NCBI GenBank assembly: GCA_907165065.1
Contig: OU015542.1
Span: 310,001-374,000 of the forward strand
Origin: Caprimulgus europaeus
Lineage: Eukaryota; Chordata; Aves; Caprimulgiformes; Caprimulgidae
DNA: 64,000 nucleotides
Direction: 5' to 3'
A program made the position numbers and the translations under genes. Under the pieces are notes generated by a model, which worked only from the letters and a program-made list of their open reading frames with translations, was not told the DNA's origin and ran no database searches. Of the stretch, positions 1-12,631 are shown piece after piece. How positions within the stretch are numbered: position 1 is the stretch's first letter; each line of letters starts with the position of its first letter.

Positions 1-3000
1 GGGTGCTCAGCTGTGGTGATCAAAACTTCACCTGGTACCAGCACAGAACCAGGCAAGCTGCCTGTCCCCAGCGTGGCTGCCTGCACTGGTGAGGACCTAC
101 TTGTGACCTGCCTTGTCCCCTCCAAGCATCACATCCCTGTTGTCATGGCACTGAGCAGACCCTGCCTTGATCTTGCCACCTTCCCCACCTTGCTGGGGGT
201 TCTGCTGTCTTCCCAAAGCTGTTTTGGGGGGGAGTTGATGCCTGGTGGTGTCTGGGCATGAGGAGGGTTGTCCTGACTGACAGCACCCAACTGGAGGGGA
301 GAGACCATACAGGAGGCTCGGAGAGCCGACACGGCCATCAGAGCCACGCACAGCGGCCATGGGGTGTCCGTGCACCCCTGTGAGTGGAAAGGGGGCAGCC
401 AGGGAGAGCTGGGGCTCAGCCCAGGGAAGAGGGGAGGACATTCCCCAGGACCAGCCCCAGCAGGGCCAGCCAAGGAGCAAGGCACGACCCGGTGCCTTCA
501 CACCCCAAGCGAAGGCGTCACGGCTGAGCCGGCGGAGGGAGGGGGGACGCTGGGGCCTCTGCTCTGCTGTGAACATTCCTCTCCCTTCCTTTGTGCTGCA
601 GGAAATCTGTGCTTCCTCCTTTCCCAGCGCTGCTCCCTGCTCAATTGCTACCAGATGTGGGTCCCATGCGCTTCTCATTAGCCTGGCAGGCTCCGGGCAC
701 TGTCTTCTGAAGGCTGGTGGGCTGGGGCCGGCAAAGGCTGGGCTTTTGGGGGACCTGGTGCAGATACTGGAGCTGGTGTGCAGGCCACGAGGCCACTGGC
801 CCTGGTTTGCTTAGGGCTTGTGCTGCCTTCGTGCTGGGCTGGATGCTGCAGTGATGCAGGGAGAACTCACTGCAGTGGATAGAACTGGAGCTGGGGACAG
901 GGTTCTCCACTGGGACCTGCACGAGTGCCATGGGGACAGAGGGACAAGGAGCACGCCAGGGCTTTGAGCTGAGGGATGAAGCCCAGTGAGATGAACTGCA
1001 GCTGAGTCACCCGTTGGGGACAATCTGCAGCCCCAGGCTGGGTCTGGGAGCGTGGGAGAGGCAAGTGGGTGGCACACATGGGGACTGGGGCTGGAGAGCA
1101 TGGGTGACCCAGGAGACGTCCCATGCTCCATATGCCTCAGGCACGGGGCACATCATGATGTGTTGGGATGTGCCTGAGGCTTCTGGGGTGTGGGCTCAAG
1201 TTGGGGTAGGGGAGTCCCTGACCAGGTGATGGTGTCCGTAGTGATGCCACAAGCAGCTCAGATGGCACAGCCTGTGTGGAGGCCCTTCCTGCACTCCCCA
1301 GAACTTGCTAGCACCCAAGAGGAGATCACAGTGGCTGGACCCAAGGGCTTGAGAGCAGAAACAGCCCTGCAGTTGGCTTATGACATCCAGGTAGAGACTT
1401 AACCTGGCCTGGATGGAGCTATGGAGGGACAAACAGAGTGAGGAAGCTCCTGTTTTTCCTCATCCTGCCACCCCCACCATGGAGCTCAACTGCGTGAGAG
1501 GGGCTGGGAAAGAGCCCAACGGGACCTGCACATGGTCCCACTACATCATCCTGCTCCAGCTGCCACTGATCCATGTGCACAGAAAAATGTGCCTCACTGG
1601 GCAGGATGAGGCCACATTTGGGTGCTCATGGCCATGGGGCTCTGCACCAGGAGAGTGAGATGCTCCTTGGCTTGGCACAGAGGGAGTCAGGGGCTGATCC
1701 TGGCCTGCTGCTTCTCCTTGAGCCCCCAAACCTATGGTGAAGCTTTCCTCATGCTGCTGGTGCAGAGGTGGGTGGTGAGAATCAGGGGGACAAGCACATG
1801 TCATGGGATGGAGCCCGTGGCCCAGCACGGGATGTGCAGGAACACCTAGAGGGCCAAAGGACTCTGTTTCCCACGGGAGCTGCTCATCTCACCCCTGAGG
1901 GAAGGGTCCCCTCTGGGATTCAGGTTTCTTGCACTCAGCTGCAGGGAAAATATCTCCCAGGATGGAGAGATTTGTAAAGGTGTCCACTGCCCGTTTAGGG
2001 AAGGCATGCCTGGATTTTACCTTCCCCAAAAGGGCGGGTTTCCATGCTCAAAATTGCTGGAAAACAGGATTTCCATGGCCTTGCTGGACCCGGAGCAGGG
2101 CAGAGATGGCAGTGGGAGCGCGGCGCCCGCGTGCATGGAGCAGGACCGCTCGATTTTGCACCCAGAGCACACTGCAATGAGGAACGGTCCTCCAGAGAAA
2201 CCCAAGCGCAAACCCGTCTGCAGGAGCGGGCTGGCGGAGCCCGGGGTCCCCGTGGGACGGCCGCCACATCACCACGGCTGAGTCACGGCTGTGGAGTGAG
2301 AGCTCCCCCCGTGGCGGCTCGGCACGCGTGGCTTCACCGGCCAGCCAGCCGGACCGGGAGGGTCCGGTGCACCACCACAGCTCTTGCACCGAGTGTGGTT
2401 TTACTGCTTTGACTGCGGGCAGGGGACAAGGCAGCATCACCTGGGGCCCGGACCAGGAGCTGGTGAGCATCCCACCAGTGGCTCCGTGCTCTGCAGCACG
2501 GCTCTGGATGGGGTCAGCCGTGCTGGAGCTGGGGATTCAACAAGCAGCTCAGCCCAAGCCATGGTGTGCTCGGCCAGACCCTGGCTGGTACCCAACCTGG
2601 GGATGGAGCCAGGGTGCTCCTGGAAGCAGCAAACTCCGCAGGGACAGGTCTTGGGGTGACTCCTTTCCATGGTGCTGGATCCTATTCTCACCTGGCCTGG
2701 CTTGGATGGTTTCCCTGCATCTCCTCCAGCTCCTCCTCAGACCCTCCAAGAGCTGCACCTCTGGGGAAGAGGATCCAGCACCCAACCCATGTCCCCATCC
2801 TGCACTGGGTGCATGGTCACCCACCATGGTGGCTTTGCTGCCTATCCCCAGCCTCCTCCCCTCCATTTTCAGGCCACTTTAACTCTGTGTCTGGCCTCAG
2901 CCTCATGCACTCTTGTCCTCTGGGCAAGGGGAGCGTGTGGCTGGAGCCGCTGGAGCCTCATGGCCTCAGGCTCACCGGATTTATTCCAATTTAAACACTG

Positions 3001-3721
3001 CGGAGTAAATATGTTTCCCCCACTCTGGCCTCTGGAGCTGAAATATCTGAACGGGAATTTCACCCCTGAGCTGCAGCTAAAATAAGATCTGGATTGAGGT
3101 GGTCGCTGGCTCTTGGTGGTGCCAGTTGAAACCTCTACACTCCCTTCACGACCAGCTGCTGATACAGCCAGTGGAGCAAGGGCTACCGAGCTGGAAAAGC
3201 TGGGTTTGACCTGCTGGGAGGAGCACACATGGTCAGAAACATGTTGGAAAACATGGCTGGGCTCCGGTTGTCTGGGCTGAGCATCTGAGCATCCGTTGGG
3301 ACTTGGAGGAGATGCTGCACACACGTGTCCTGATGGCACATCCATCCCTGGAAGGAGATGTGGATGCTCGGACAGGGTGAATTTGTGTTAGTAGTGGCTC
3401 AGCAGCACAGGAGCTCCTCATGTCTCCAGTCTCTGCAGGTGAAAGGAGTTGTCAGAAGGTCTGTCTGACAGGGGATGACAGGTCTATACCCCTCCATGGA
3501 CAGCCCAGTCCTGCCCGTGCAGCCCTGCCTGATGAGCCTGGGGTCACCTTGAGCAAGGGACAGGACCAGCTGCCCCTGCGGGCTCCCAGCTGGCTGCACC
3601 AGTGGTCCTGGGTCCCTGCAGGGTCCTTCATACTGGGAGGGATGTGGGGTGAGAGAGAGAGGAGAGGTGTGTGTCGGGCCATGGGCTGCAAGGAGTGAAA
3701 AGGATGCAAGGCTGCAGGCTG
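1..3721. other. Noncoding, no recognised gene
   Basis: Mostly unique GC-rich sequence. Open frames here are short, overlap on both strands and match no family I recognise. It lies downstream (3') of SCARF2, on the side where a next gene would be expected beyond the window. Confidence 0.6.
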
Positions 3722-4012
3722 CGAAGGGTGCAAGGGGTGTGGAAGGGTGCTAGGGGTGTAGAAGGGTGCAAGGGGTGTAGAAGGGTGCAAGGGGTGTAGA
3801 AGGGTGCTAGGGGTGTGGAAGGGTGCTAGGGGTGTAGAAGGGTGCAAGGGGTATAGAAGGGTTCAAGGGGTGTGGAAGGGTGCAAGGGGTGTGGAAGGGT
3901 GCTAGGGGTGTAGAAGGGTGCAAGGGGTATAGAAGGGTGCTAGGGGTGTAGAAGGGTGCAAGGGGTATAGAAGGGTGCTAGGGGTGTAGAAGGGTGCTAG
4001 GGGTGCAGTGAG
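3722..4012. repeat. 19-bp minisatellite, about 15 copies
   Basis: Tandem unit GGGTGCAAGGGGTGTAGAA with interspersed CAAGG/CTAGG and GTAGA/GTGGA/ATAGA variants, running without interruption from about 3722 to 4012. Confidence 0.93.
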
Positions 4013-4558
4013 ATGCAAACATCTCGTCTTCTGGACAAAGATCTGTTCCAGGGACTCAGCTGTGCTGTGACCCACAGTCACCATCCTAGCAGGGGACAGC
4101 TTCAGGCCACACTTCCTTCCCCTAAGGATATATTCAGGGTCTTCAAACGTCCCAGGGGGACCAAATCCCAGTCCCACTGAGGTAGCTGCTGCTCCTCACC
4201 GGCAGACAAGGCGACCATTCAGCCCTGCGCCCCGACCTGTCACCCCTCCATCCGGTGCATCTCCGTGGGGGGAGCGCAGCCAGACCCTGGCAGCAGCCGA
4301 GGCCGATCATGTGGCTCTTAATGAGCTCCAGGCCCTGGCAGGGCGATGACATTGCGCCGTGGTTTGTGCTCCCACACAGACTAAACAAGGCTGGGCCGGG
4401 CCAGCACAGCCACGGGGATAAATCAGGTAGCGGTGATGCAGGTGCCTCTGCCTCTCTTCTGCCTAATTATTCTCCCTCTCCTGCTCAAAGTGCTTGGGTG
4501 TAAGTGCTCTCGTGCTTCCATAATGCAAAATTATGCTGGACAGAGCTTCCAGAGGTTG

Positions 4559-5118
4559 GAATCACAGAATCACACAGAATCCCAGAATTGCCTGGATTGG
4601 AAAAGCCCTTTAAGATCATTGAGTCCAACCATGAACCAAACACTGTCCAGTCCCCCACTGACCCCTGTCCCTCAGCACTGTGTCTACACGACTCTTCAAT
4701 CCCTCCAGGGATGGGGACTCCACCACTGCCCTGGCCAACCCCTTCCAATGCCTCAGAACCCTTTCAGCAAAGAAATTCTTCCTCACATCCCATCTCAACT
4801 GCCCTGGGCACAACTGGAGCCCATTTCCTCTTGTCCTGTCCCTTGCTCCTTGGTTGAACAGACCCACCCCCACCTCTCTGCACCCTCCTTGCAGGGACTT
4901 GGGCAGAGCCAGAAGGTCTCCCCTCAGCCTCCTTTTCTCCAGGCTCAGCACCCCCAGTTCCCTCAGCCGGGAACTCAGCACACTTGTGCTCCAGACCCTT
5001 CCCCAGCTCCGTTCCCTTCTCTGGACACGCTCCAGCACCTCCAGGTCCTTCTTGGAGTGAGGGGCCCAACACTGAACCCAGCACTCGAGCTGTGGCCTCA
5101 CCAGTGCCCAGGACAGGG
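4559..5118 (-). mobile_element. CR1 LINE fragment, 3' end (family A)
   Basis: On the minus strand it encodes the C-terminal part of the CR1 reverse-transcriptase ORF ([40 protein letters not shown]) and ends in the 3' tail with CACAGAAT 8-mers on the plus strand. 5'-truncated. Confidence 0.95.
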
Positions 5119-5859
5119 GTACTGCATATACACTGTACTGGAATGAAGGCTGAGGCTCTTGGACCTGCTCAGAGATGGCTTCGTGTGCTAGAAATGCATT
5201 TGCAGTCTCAGAACTGCAGCAGCTCATGAGCTTTGTCCCTTTGCACAGTGCAGTTCATTATGGCCAGGGATTAAGTAGTGCTCTGGATCATATGCAAACA
5301 TTTCCACTACTCCACTGGATGAGGGAGAGTCTTAAAATGGAGCCATTTGCTCTGTGGCTGCTTGGGGAGTTGTTGCACACAGGGCTGATGCCTGCCCTGG
5401 GCTGCTCAGGGCACAGCAGCATCCCCCCACAATGGGACACTCCTGTGCTCCAGGACACCCTTCCTTGGGACTGGGGGGTTGAAGGGCTGCGGGGGGTGCC
5501 CTAGACACCCTGACAGCCGAGGGCACGTCTCCGGTTCGAAGTCCACCCTTCAGCTTGACCCGAGCCATGTGCTGGAGCAGAGAATGGGTTGGAGGAGCGT
5601 GACCATGGGCTTTTGCCCAGCCCTGGGTGCCCATCGGCAGCAACAAAAAGCGCAGGTCCTGCTCACAGAGCCCAGAGCTGCTGCTGGGCTTGGGATGGTG
5701 CAGGGAGGTGACGTCCCCACCAGACAACCTGCTGCCCTGCTCTCCACTGGCTCCATGCCAGGGGACCCCCCGGCCCGTGCCTCCCCAAACCCCAGGTCCC
5801 CCAGGAGATGCCCAGTGCAGCGCTCGCTGGATTCAACGTCACAAACACCCTGTCCATGG
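5119..5859. other. Noncoding, no recognised feature
   Basis: Unique sequence between a CR1 copy and a short tandem repeat; nothing gene-like was seen. Confidence 0.55.
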
Positions 5860-5912
5860 GCACAGGGCTGGTGGTGACAGGGCTGGTGGTGACAGGGCTG
5901 GTGGTGACACGG
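5860..5912. repeat. 17-bp tandem repeat, three copies
   Basis: Three consecutive copies of GGGCTGGTGGTGACA with its CAG spacer, the last with one change (ACACGG). Confidence 0.85.
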
Positions 5913-5991
5913 CTGGCACCAGGATGGTGTGGGCTGGGGGCAGGCTCAGCCCAGCCAGGCCATCCTCACCTTCAGCTCCTGAAGCTTACAC

Positions 5992-6300
5992 AAACACATA
6001 AGTGTGCATGTATGTACACATATAGATATGCATATAGGTATATTAAAATGAATAGAAAGATATAAAAACATGTGTGTTGATATATAATATGTAAGCGTGT
6101 GTGCCTATACTTATGTACTTATAAGTATATATACTATCTAGGAGTATATAGGAGAGAGAGAGTGTGTACATAAATAATTAAATAAATAAGTAAATTTACT
6201 CCTGCAGTGTATAGGCATCTATATGTATTTTTATATATAAGTGTGTGTGTGTTCTATTCATTACAAATATATTATATCTATATATTTTTATATATATTTC
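5992..6300. repeat. AT-rich degenerate (TA/TG)n tract
   Basis: About 300 bp of low-GC sequence made of TATATA, TGTGTG and ATAAAT runs in an otherwise GC-rich window. It abuts the CR1 fragment at 6308. Confidence 0.85.
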
Positions 6301-6307
6301 TTTTGGA

Positions 6308-6664
6308 GAAAAGCAGGCTGAGAGAAGATGTTCTCACTCTGCAATTCCCTTGAAGGAGGGTGTAGAGAGGTGGAGGTCAGTCTCTTCTCCCAGGTAACAA
6401 GTGATAGATAGAGAGGAAATGGCCTCAAGTTGTGCCAGGAGAGGTTTAGATTGGATCTGAGGAAAAACTTCTTCGCCATAAGGGCAGTCAAGCATTGGCA
6501 CAGGCTGCCCAGGGAGGTGGTGGGGTCACCTTCCCTGGAGGGATTTAACAGACAGACAGATGAGGTGCTCAGGGACATGGGTCAGAGGTGGGATTGGTCC
6601 TGTTGGGTTTATGGTGGGACTCGGTGATCTAAAATTTATTTTCCAACCACTGTGATTCTGTGAT
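6308..6664 (+). mobile_element. CR1 LINE fragment, 3' end
   Basis: Plus-orientation CR1 tail: [20 protein letters not shown]-type coding followed by the 3'UTR and the tail GTGATTCTGTGAT. It sits inside the AT-rich tract that starts near 6000. Confidence 0.93.
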
Positions 6665-8825
6665 ACACAAAAATATATATAAAATAGGTACTCCTGGAGT
6701 ATATATTTATATTGATGTCCTGTGTCTTGTCACATCTCAGGCACAGGGAAAGGCTGCAGCAACAAAACTGTCCCCACCAGCTGCCCTCCATGGGGGGAAA
6801 ATCTGCAGACAACCACCAGAAGGCTCCATCATCCCGAGGGAAAGCTGCAGCTGCTGGTTCCAGGTGTTCCTGCTGCTCCAAGGCTGGTTGCACAGGGTCC
6901 TGGAGACACAGCCCACGCTCCTGGGGACCCCTGGGACCACAGAGCACGGGGCACAGATTTCTTCTTCCTGCTGGGGACTGATGCTTGTGGCACCGTGGGC
7001 TCCATCACGCCCGGGGCTGGCAGCAGCTGAGCCCCACCACGGGGGCAGAGCCGGTGGGCAGAGGGTGGACACCAAGCAGGAGATGGTGTCTGCAAAAAGG
7101 CTGCTATTTATTGTGGCTCAAATGCCACCAGAGTCCTCCAGGTCACTGACGGCTGCAAAGAGGAATGTGAAATGCTTCTGGTGGCATTGTGGTGGCAGCT
7201 GGGGTCCTGGTCTGTGGGGTGATCTGCTCAGCACTGCTGTGGGGAGCCCTGTGCCAGCTGGATGCTGTCTGTATGAGGACATCCCCCACGTTGTCAAGAG
7301 GACATTCCAATGCCCACAGCCTGGCCATCCCTGGAGCTGAGAGTCCCTGGGGAAGGCAACCAGGGACCTTTACATCCATTTTCAGGGGCAAAAGAAGGAT
7401 AAGGCCATTTCCCCACATGAAGCCCCTACATGAAGTGTCAGCTGCACATATCTTCATGTCCCTATAACCCTGGCTTGTGCTGTAGTGCTGGTGGAGCTGG
7501 TGGAGCTCCCCAAGCCTCTCTCAATCCCTGCTCCGCATGAAATGCCCCTGGCACCACCATTCCCAGTGAGCACCGAGAGACATTTCCTATATCATTTCAA
7601 AAGCCTCTTGTCTCACATGTGTTTCGTTCTCCTTGAAGTTCCCCTTCCGAGTTTATTTTTGGTAGGGCCTGAAATAGGAAATGAATTGTTGGCCATGAAC
7701 TCGCTTCCATCGCCACTGGCCAGCGGAGCCAAAGCAAACGCACCGTTGTCCAACTTAACGGCTCCTTCTCTGGGCTGGGAAATGGGGATGAAATGGGAAG
7801 ACCAGTGTTACAGTGTTGGTGGAGGAGGGGATGGGCCACAAATGCCTCCGTGCTCCTCTGCTTCTCTTGGCTGAAGTCCTGGCGGAGAGGAGGGGTGGTG
7901 GCTGCCAGGCAGGTCCTACTCCATCACAGCATCTCCTGACAGCCTCATCCACTGCTTTTCTGCAGCTGTGGGAGACTATGCAACATCAAGCCATCATGTT
8001 GTCACCAAAAGCCTGACCTGTCTGTTGGGGAAGGTGGCTTCAGAGAAGGTGGCTTCTGCTCCATCTTGGGTGAGCAGAAGACCTGGATTTGCTCCACATT
8101 ATGACTTCCTCCTGTGATTGGGTTCAGCTGGTTTTTCCTTGAGATCAAAGGCTTCTGCATGTCCAAGAGAGTGGTGGAAAGTGGCTATGTATGACCTTTC
8201 TGGTGGGACTCACAGCTGCAGGGGAAATTGTTTTATGGTTTTCAGCCTCTGCTGATTTGTAGACCCCTGAACAAAGTCCCCTCACTGGTGTCTATCACAG
8301 GGTGCTGTCAGTCAGCCATAAACCAAAGTGCAGCAGTGGTAAGAAAGCCTGCAAGCCCTGGCAAGCTGCTTAGAAGTGATTCATGGTCACATTACGCAGA
8401 TAAATCAGCCCTTTGTGATGCTGAGGTGTGGCAATGCCTCGTCCATTGCGATGGTGATGGCCTGTGGCATCAAAGGACATTTACTGGAGAAGCATCTGAC
8501 CCATCTGAGCTGGAAGGATCCTGCTGAAAAAGATCCTGGAGGCTATGATGGACCTCAAGGTGAACATCAGCTTGTCGCTGCTCTCCTCCAGAGTAAGGGA
8601 AAGCCCATAGTGGGGACCACTGGGAAGGGCAGGGACAGCCACCTACAGGAACCTCCTGCCTCTCTACTCAGGAGGGTCCTTGTGAGGGCCTCCCAGTCCA
8701 AGAGGGATGCGAAGAAACTTGAGAGACCTGGAGGTGGGTTGCCAACATGGTCATGGAGCTGCTGCACATTGCACCAGCAGAGGTGGAGGGGGCTGGGCTG
8801 GGTTAGCCTGGCCATGAGAAGGTGA
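6665..8825. other. Noncoding, no recognised gene
   Basis: Unique sequence. The stretch 7590-7780 is non-repetitive with moderate GC and reads like a possible conserved noncoding element, but this cannot be shown without alignment. An open frame at 8376-8825 matches nothing I know. Confidence 0.5.
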
Positions 8826-9030
8826 AGGGGGTCTGAGAGCAGTCAACAACTAAGATGGTGGAGAAGAACCCTTCTTGGTGGTGCCAGATGATACAATGGC
8901 AGACGACAGCCACTGACAGCAGGTCAAGAGGTTCAGGTTTGACCCCAGAAGAAAATTCTTTCCCAAGAGAGTGGTGCAGCCTTGGGACAGCAACCAGGAG
9001 CTGGGGGATCTCCATCCTTGAAGGTTGTCA
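8826..9030 (+). mobile_element. Old, degraded CR1-like fragment
   Basis: A translated segment around 8930-9025 resembles the CR1 C terminus (FRFDPRRKFFPKRVVQPWD-like), and the last part reads like the 'E(A)PSLE' end of CR1 ORF2. No clear tail. Much more diverged than the other copies. Confidence 0.45.
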
Positions 9031-10409
9031 ATGTGTGCTGCTCACTCACAGGCTCTCCTCTGGCTTGCTGGGGCTGTGGTCAGAGCCTGTGGATGAACCC
9101 ATGCCTGGGTGAAGCTCTGCTGTCCCAGGATAGCCTGGGGACCAGAGTGAGCCTACAGTGCCCAACTTTCCTGGTTCCTTCATGCTTTACTGCCTGCCTG
9201 AGTGAGAAAGTGCACCAAGAGAAGGCTGTGGCTATTCCCAAATTCACCTTGCTGCGTCACCATCATGAGTGTCACGGCTGGTTCTCTCCAAAAGCTCTTT
9301 AGTGTTGATGTGAAGAGATTTGTAGAAGACTGTGTGATGTTTGTGACAACCTCTTTCCTCTTTAATTGCATGGATTTTTGCACTTTTGTTGCCTGAATTT
9401 GGCACCTTTCCTTCTCCCAGACCTTTCTGAGCCTCCTGAAAGCCTCTTCTGTTTCTCCAACGGCCTCTGTGGTGGAGGGACGGGGGTTTCAATGCCATCC
9501 CAGGTCTCATAGGCTCAGTGTGTCCATTTTTCTATTGATTTTGTCTATTCTGGCTTTGGTGACATTGAGCTGATTCGTCACTTCCCACTCTACTGTACTG
9601 CATGATGTCGCAGGAGCAGTTAGAGTTGTCATCCTTCACCTTCCCAAGTAAAACCTGAAGGAAAGGGGAGGGAGAGTGAAGAAACTCTGAAAGGTGGCCA
9701 GGAGTCTCCTAAGCTACCATGACAAGTCATGTAATGTCTGATTCCTTTTATTCTTCAGCTTTTTGCCATGATATGATGATTCTCCAGCCAGTGCTGGATA
9801 CTCTGCAGCTCCAGCTCCACGATGCTGAACAATGCTGAGGAGCGCGCCGGAGCCCTGTCCTGTCCCCTCCCGAGTGCTGTGCTTGGGCTGGCTACAGTCC
9901 TGCTTCCAGCTGCTCTCATCCCATCCTGGAGTCCACCAGCTGCCTCCATCACCTCTGAGATCGCCCCATGCTTGGCCTTTTGGTGCAACTGTCCTGGGCC
10001 ACTGTCCCCTACTGTGGGCAGAGCTCAGCACGGCTCAATGGTAGGCACCAGTGCTCCTGGCTCCATGGGAGCAGAGAGCCCCGTGTTCGTTTCTCACAAG
10101 GAAGGGTCCCCTGCAGCCTGCAGCTCCAGCTCCTCCTGGGAGAGCCGGGCAGAGTGGTGGGTGCTGCAGCCCATGGGCTGGTGGAAGCCCTGCTTGAGGC
10201 TGCAGGAGCCTGGGAGGGGCAGAGCCAGAGCCCCAGAGGATCTGGCATTTACAGCCCCACAGGCAGCTGGCCCTGGGGCAAGCGGCAGGAGCAGCAGGAC
10301 AGGCGGGACTTTGCTGCCCTCAGCCTCCTGGGCCAGGCTGCAGAGCACAGATATCATCGTACTGCAGAGCCAGGCAGTGACACAGAGCACGGGCAGAGAG
10401 CAGACATGG
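9031..10409. other. Noncoding, no recognised gene
   Basis: Unique sequence. The long plus-strand open frame that begins at 9822 runs through the CR1 copy at 10.4 kb and is not a gene. Confidence 0.55.
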
Positions 10410-10965
10410 AATGAGAGAATCCCAGGCTGGTCTGGGTTGGAAGGGACCTTAAAGCTCATCCAGTTCCAACCCCCCTGCCAGCAGCAGGGACACCTTCCAC
10501 TAGACCAGGTTGCTCAAAGCCTCATCCAGCCTGGACGAGAACACTTCCAGGGAGGAGCAGCCACAGCTTCTCTGGCCAACCTGGGCCAGGGTCTCACCAC
10601 CCTCACAGCAAAGAATTTCTTCCTCACATCTCAGCTCCATCTCCCCTCTGCCACTTTCAAGCCATCACCCCTTGTTCTGTCACTCCCTGCCCTTGGCCAA
10701 AGTCCCTCCCCACCTTCCTGGAGCCCCTTCAGGTACTGGGAGGCCACTAGAAGGTCTCCCTGGAGCCTTCTCCAGGCTGAACAGCCCCAACTCTCTCAGC
10801 CTGTCCTCACAGCAGAGCTGCTCCAGCCCTGGCATCATCCTCGTGGCCTCCTCTGCACTGGCTCCAGTGGGTCCATGTCCTTGTGCTGTTGGTGGCCCCA
10901 GCACTGGAGGCAGCACTGCAGGTGGGGTCTCAGGAGAGCGGAGCAGAGGGGCAGAATCCCCTCCC
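10410..10965 (-). mobile_element. CR1 LINE fragment, 3' end (family B)
   Basis: Starts on the plus strand with GAGAATCCCAGGCTGGTCTG and continues through the family-B 3'UTR into the C-terminal reverse-transcriptase coding on the minus strand ([17 protein letters not shown]). 5'-truncated. Confidence 0.95.
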
Positions 10966-11664
10966 TCATCAGGCAGAGCGTGGGCAGCAGAGAACTTGCA
11001 CAATGCGCACAGAGGTGAGGCAGGGTGCGGGCAGTGACGGAAGCAGCAGGTAACCTGCAGGCAGGGTGCACACAAATTGCTGGCAGGATAGCTCAGGAAC
11101 CTTGGGCAGGAGCTGTATGGGATAAAGCCCATCTCAGGTGGCCCCTGGGCTTGTCCCAGCCTTGCCACAGGGCAGCACCATGCCCAGGGCTGGATGGAGG
11201 AGCCCAAATGCTGCCAGGGCTGGCAGTCCCTTGGCAGGGGGGTTAGAGAGCTGGGGTCACAGCCCTGTCCCCCACTGCCAGTCCCCCTGTCCCCCCATAT
11301 TTGTGTCCCAGCACCCTGAGCACCCAGAGAGGGGCGGACTCTCCTTGCCCAACAGCCAGAGCTCTCTTGAGCCCCTGGGTCCAATTCTGGCTACACTGGA
11401 GAAGGTCTGACCACAAGACCAGTCCCCCCTCGTGGGGCTCTTGCTGGGCTGGGGGAGGCTGGTGGCCACTGGGGGATGATTGGCTCCCATTCTTGTCCCG
11501 GTGAGCACACAGCAGCAGTGGCAGTGGGGACCTGCCTTCCCACCTGCTCCGTACCTGCCGCAAGGTCATCCATCTCCCCCCTGCATCTTGCTCAGGACCA
11601 GGCTGAGCACCCAGGCAAGAGCAGGCGATGCCTTGGGCAGCCTGGGGCACGGAGAGACAGCACC
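10966..11664. other. Downstream flank of SCARF2, nothing recognised
   Basis: About 700 bp of unique sequence between a CR1 copy and the predicted SCARF2 3' end. Confidence 0.55.
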
Positions 11665-11685
11665 CAGCTATGGAAGAAATATATT

Positions 11686-11691
11686 TTTATT
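11686..11691 (-). terminator. SCARF2: SCARF2 polyadenylation signal AATAAA
   Basis: The plus strand reads TTTATT, hence AATAAA on the transcribed strand, in an A/T-rich context. It is the canonical hexamer that best fits the end of SCARF2; cleavage would fall near 11665-11675. Confidence 0.65.
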
Positions 11692-12160
11692 AGGAAAGCA
11701 CTCTGCAGAGGTGCCAGGCTCTGTCGTACCAAACCAGTCCCTCCAACTCCGCTGGATGGGATGTGGGAGCCCACAGGGTGCACATCCCTGGCCACAAATA
11801 GTGCTTTCCTCCTCCTGGCCAGGAGCAACCCCAGGGGCCGAGGGGAGGGTGGCATCGGTCGAAACCAGCTCGACCCCACGCCAGGCACGACGCGGCTGTG
11901 GTGGGACTGGCAATGGAGAGCTGTGCCTGGAGCCCAGGGCTCCGGGCCACGGGGTTTGCTGGTGGACGATGGACGTGGGGCACAGCCCTGGCAATGCCCT
12001 GGGCGCCCAGCAGCAGCACCCTCCCTGTCCCGGGCACCCCGAGCCCAACGGACCGGAGTGGGGCACGGGAAGCGATTGGCTCCGTCCCTGCAGAATATGC
12101 CGTGGGTACGTCTAGTACAAGCGCTGCTTATGTGATCGATAATACTGCTACAAAAAAGTC

Positions 12161-12360
12161 GGGGAGGGGGAGATATGCCACGCACGGACCCCCTCGAGTT
12201 GGGGAGGAGGGGATATGCCACGCACGGACCCCCTGGGGTTGGGGAGGGGGAGATATGCCACGCACGGACCCCCTTGGGTTGGGGAGGAGGGGATATGCCA
12301 CGCACGGACCCCCTCGGGTTGGGGAGGGGAGGATATGCCACGCACGGACCCCCTGGGGTT
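12161..12360. repeat. 5 x 40-bp minisatellite in the SCARF2 3'UTR
   Basis: Five head-to-tail copies with an exact 40-bp period. Each copy has GATATGCCACGCACGGACC followed by CCCT-(C/G/T)-(G/A)-GGTTGGGGAGG. Copies differ at only a few positions, so the array is recently expanded or homogenised. In the mRNA the repeat reads as the complement. All copies would be transcribed within the SCARF2 3'UTR. Confidence 0.95.
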
Positions 12361-12631
12361 GGTGGCTGGGCTGGCTCTCTGCGGTCCTGCCCGGCGTGGG
12401 GAAGGCGAGCTGCCAGAACCTGGCAGGGAGCAGGCAGCAGGGCATGGATGGGGAGGACCAGGTCCTGGGACAGGGGAGATTAAAGGAAAAAGTGGGATGA
12501 GAGAGGTGGAGGGGGAAAAACAGAGGCTCAAGGCTCTTCCAGTGCCCCCTGCCCAATCCAGGCTTCCCCCTCCACTGGCCATGCCGGCAAACGTCCTCCC
12601 TCCCGGCGCACGGCCAGCGCCTGGCTGTCGG

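Larger units (their letters stand above)
11665..12631 (-). other. SCARF2: SCARF2 3' untranslated region (predicted)
   Basis: About 970 bp between the stop codon and the first good polyadenylation signal. It contains a 5 x 40 bp minisatellite (12161-12360) and, next to it, an AT-rich unique segment (about 12091-12160). The 3' boundary is inferred only from the signal at 11686-11691. Confidence 0.65.

Noticed and set aside
9822-11018. 398-codon plus-strand open frame
   Set aside because: Most of it is the antisense of a CR1 3' end; not a gene.
12161-12360. CRISPR-like array (regular 40-bp units)
   Set aside because: There are no unique spacers; whole units are repeated, and the genome is a vertebrate.
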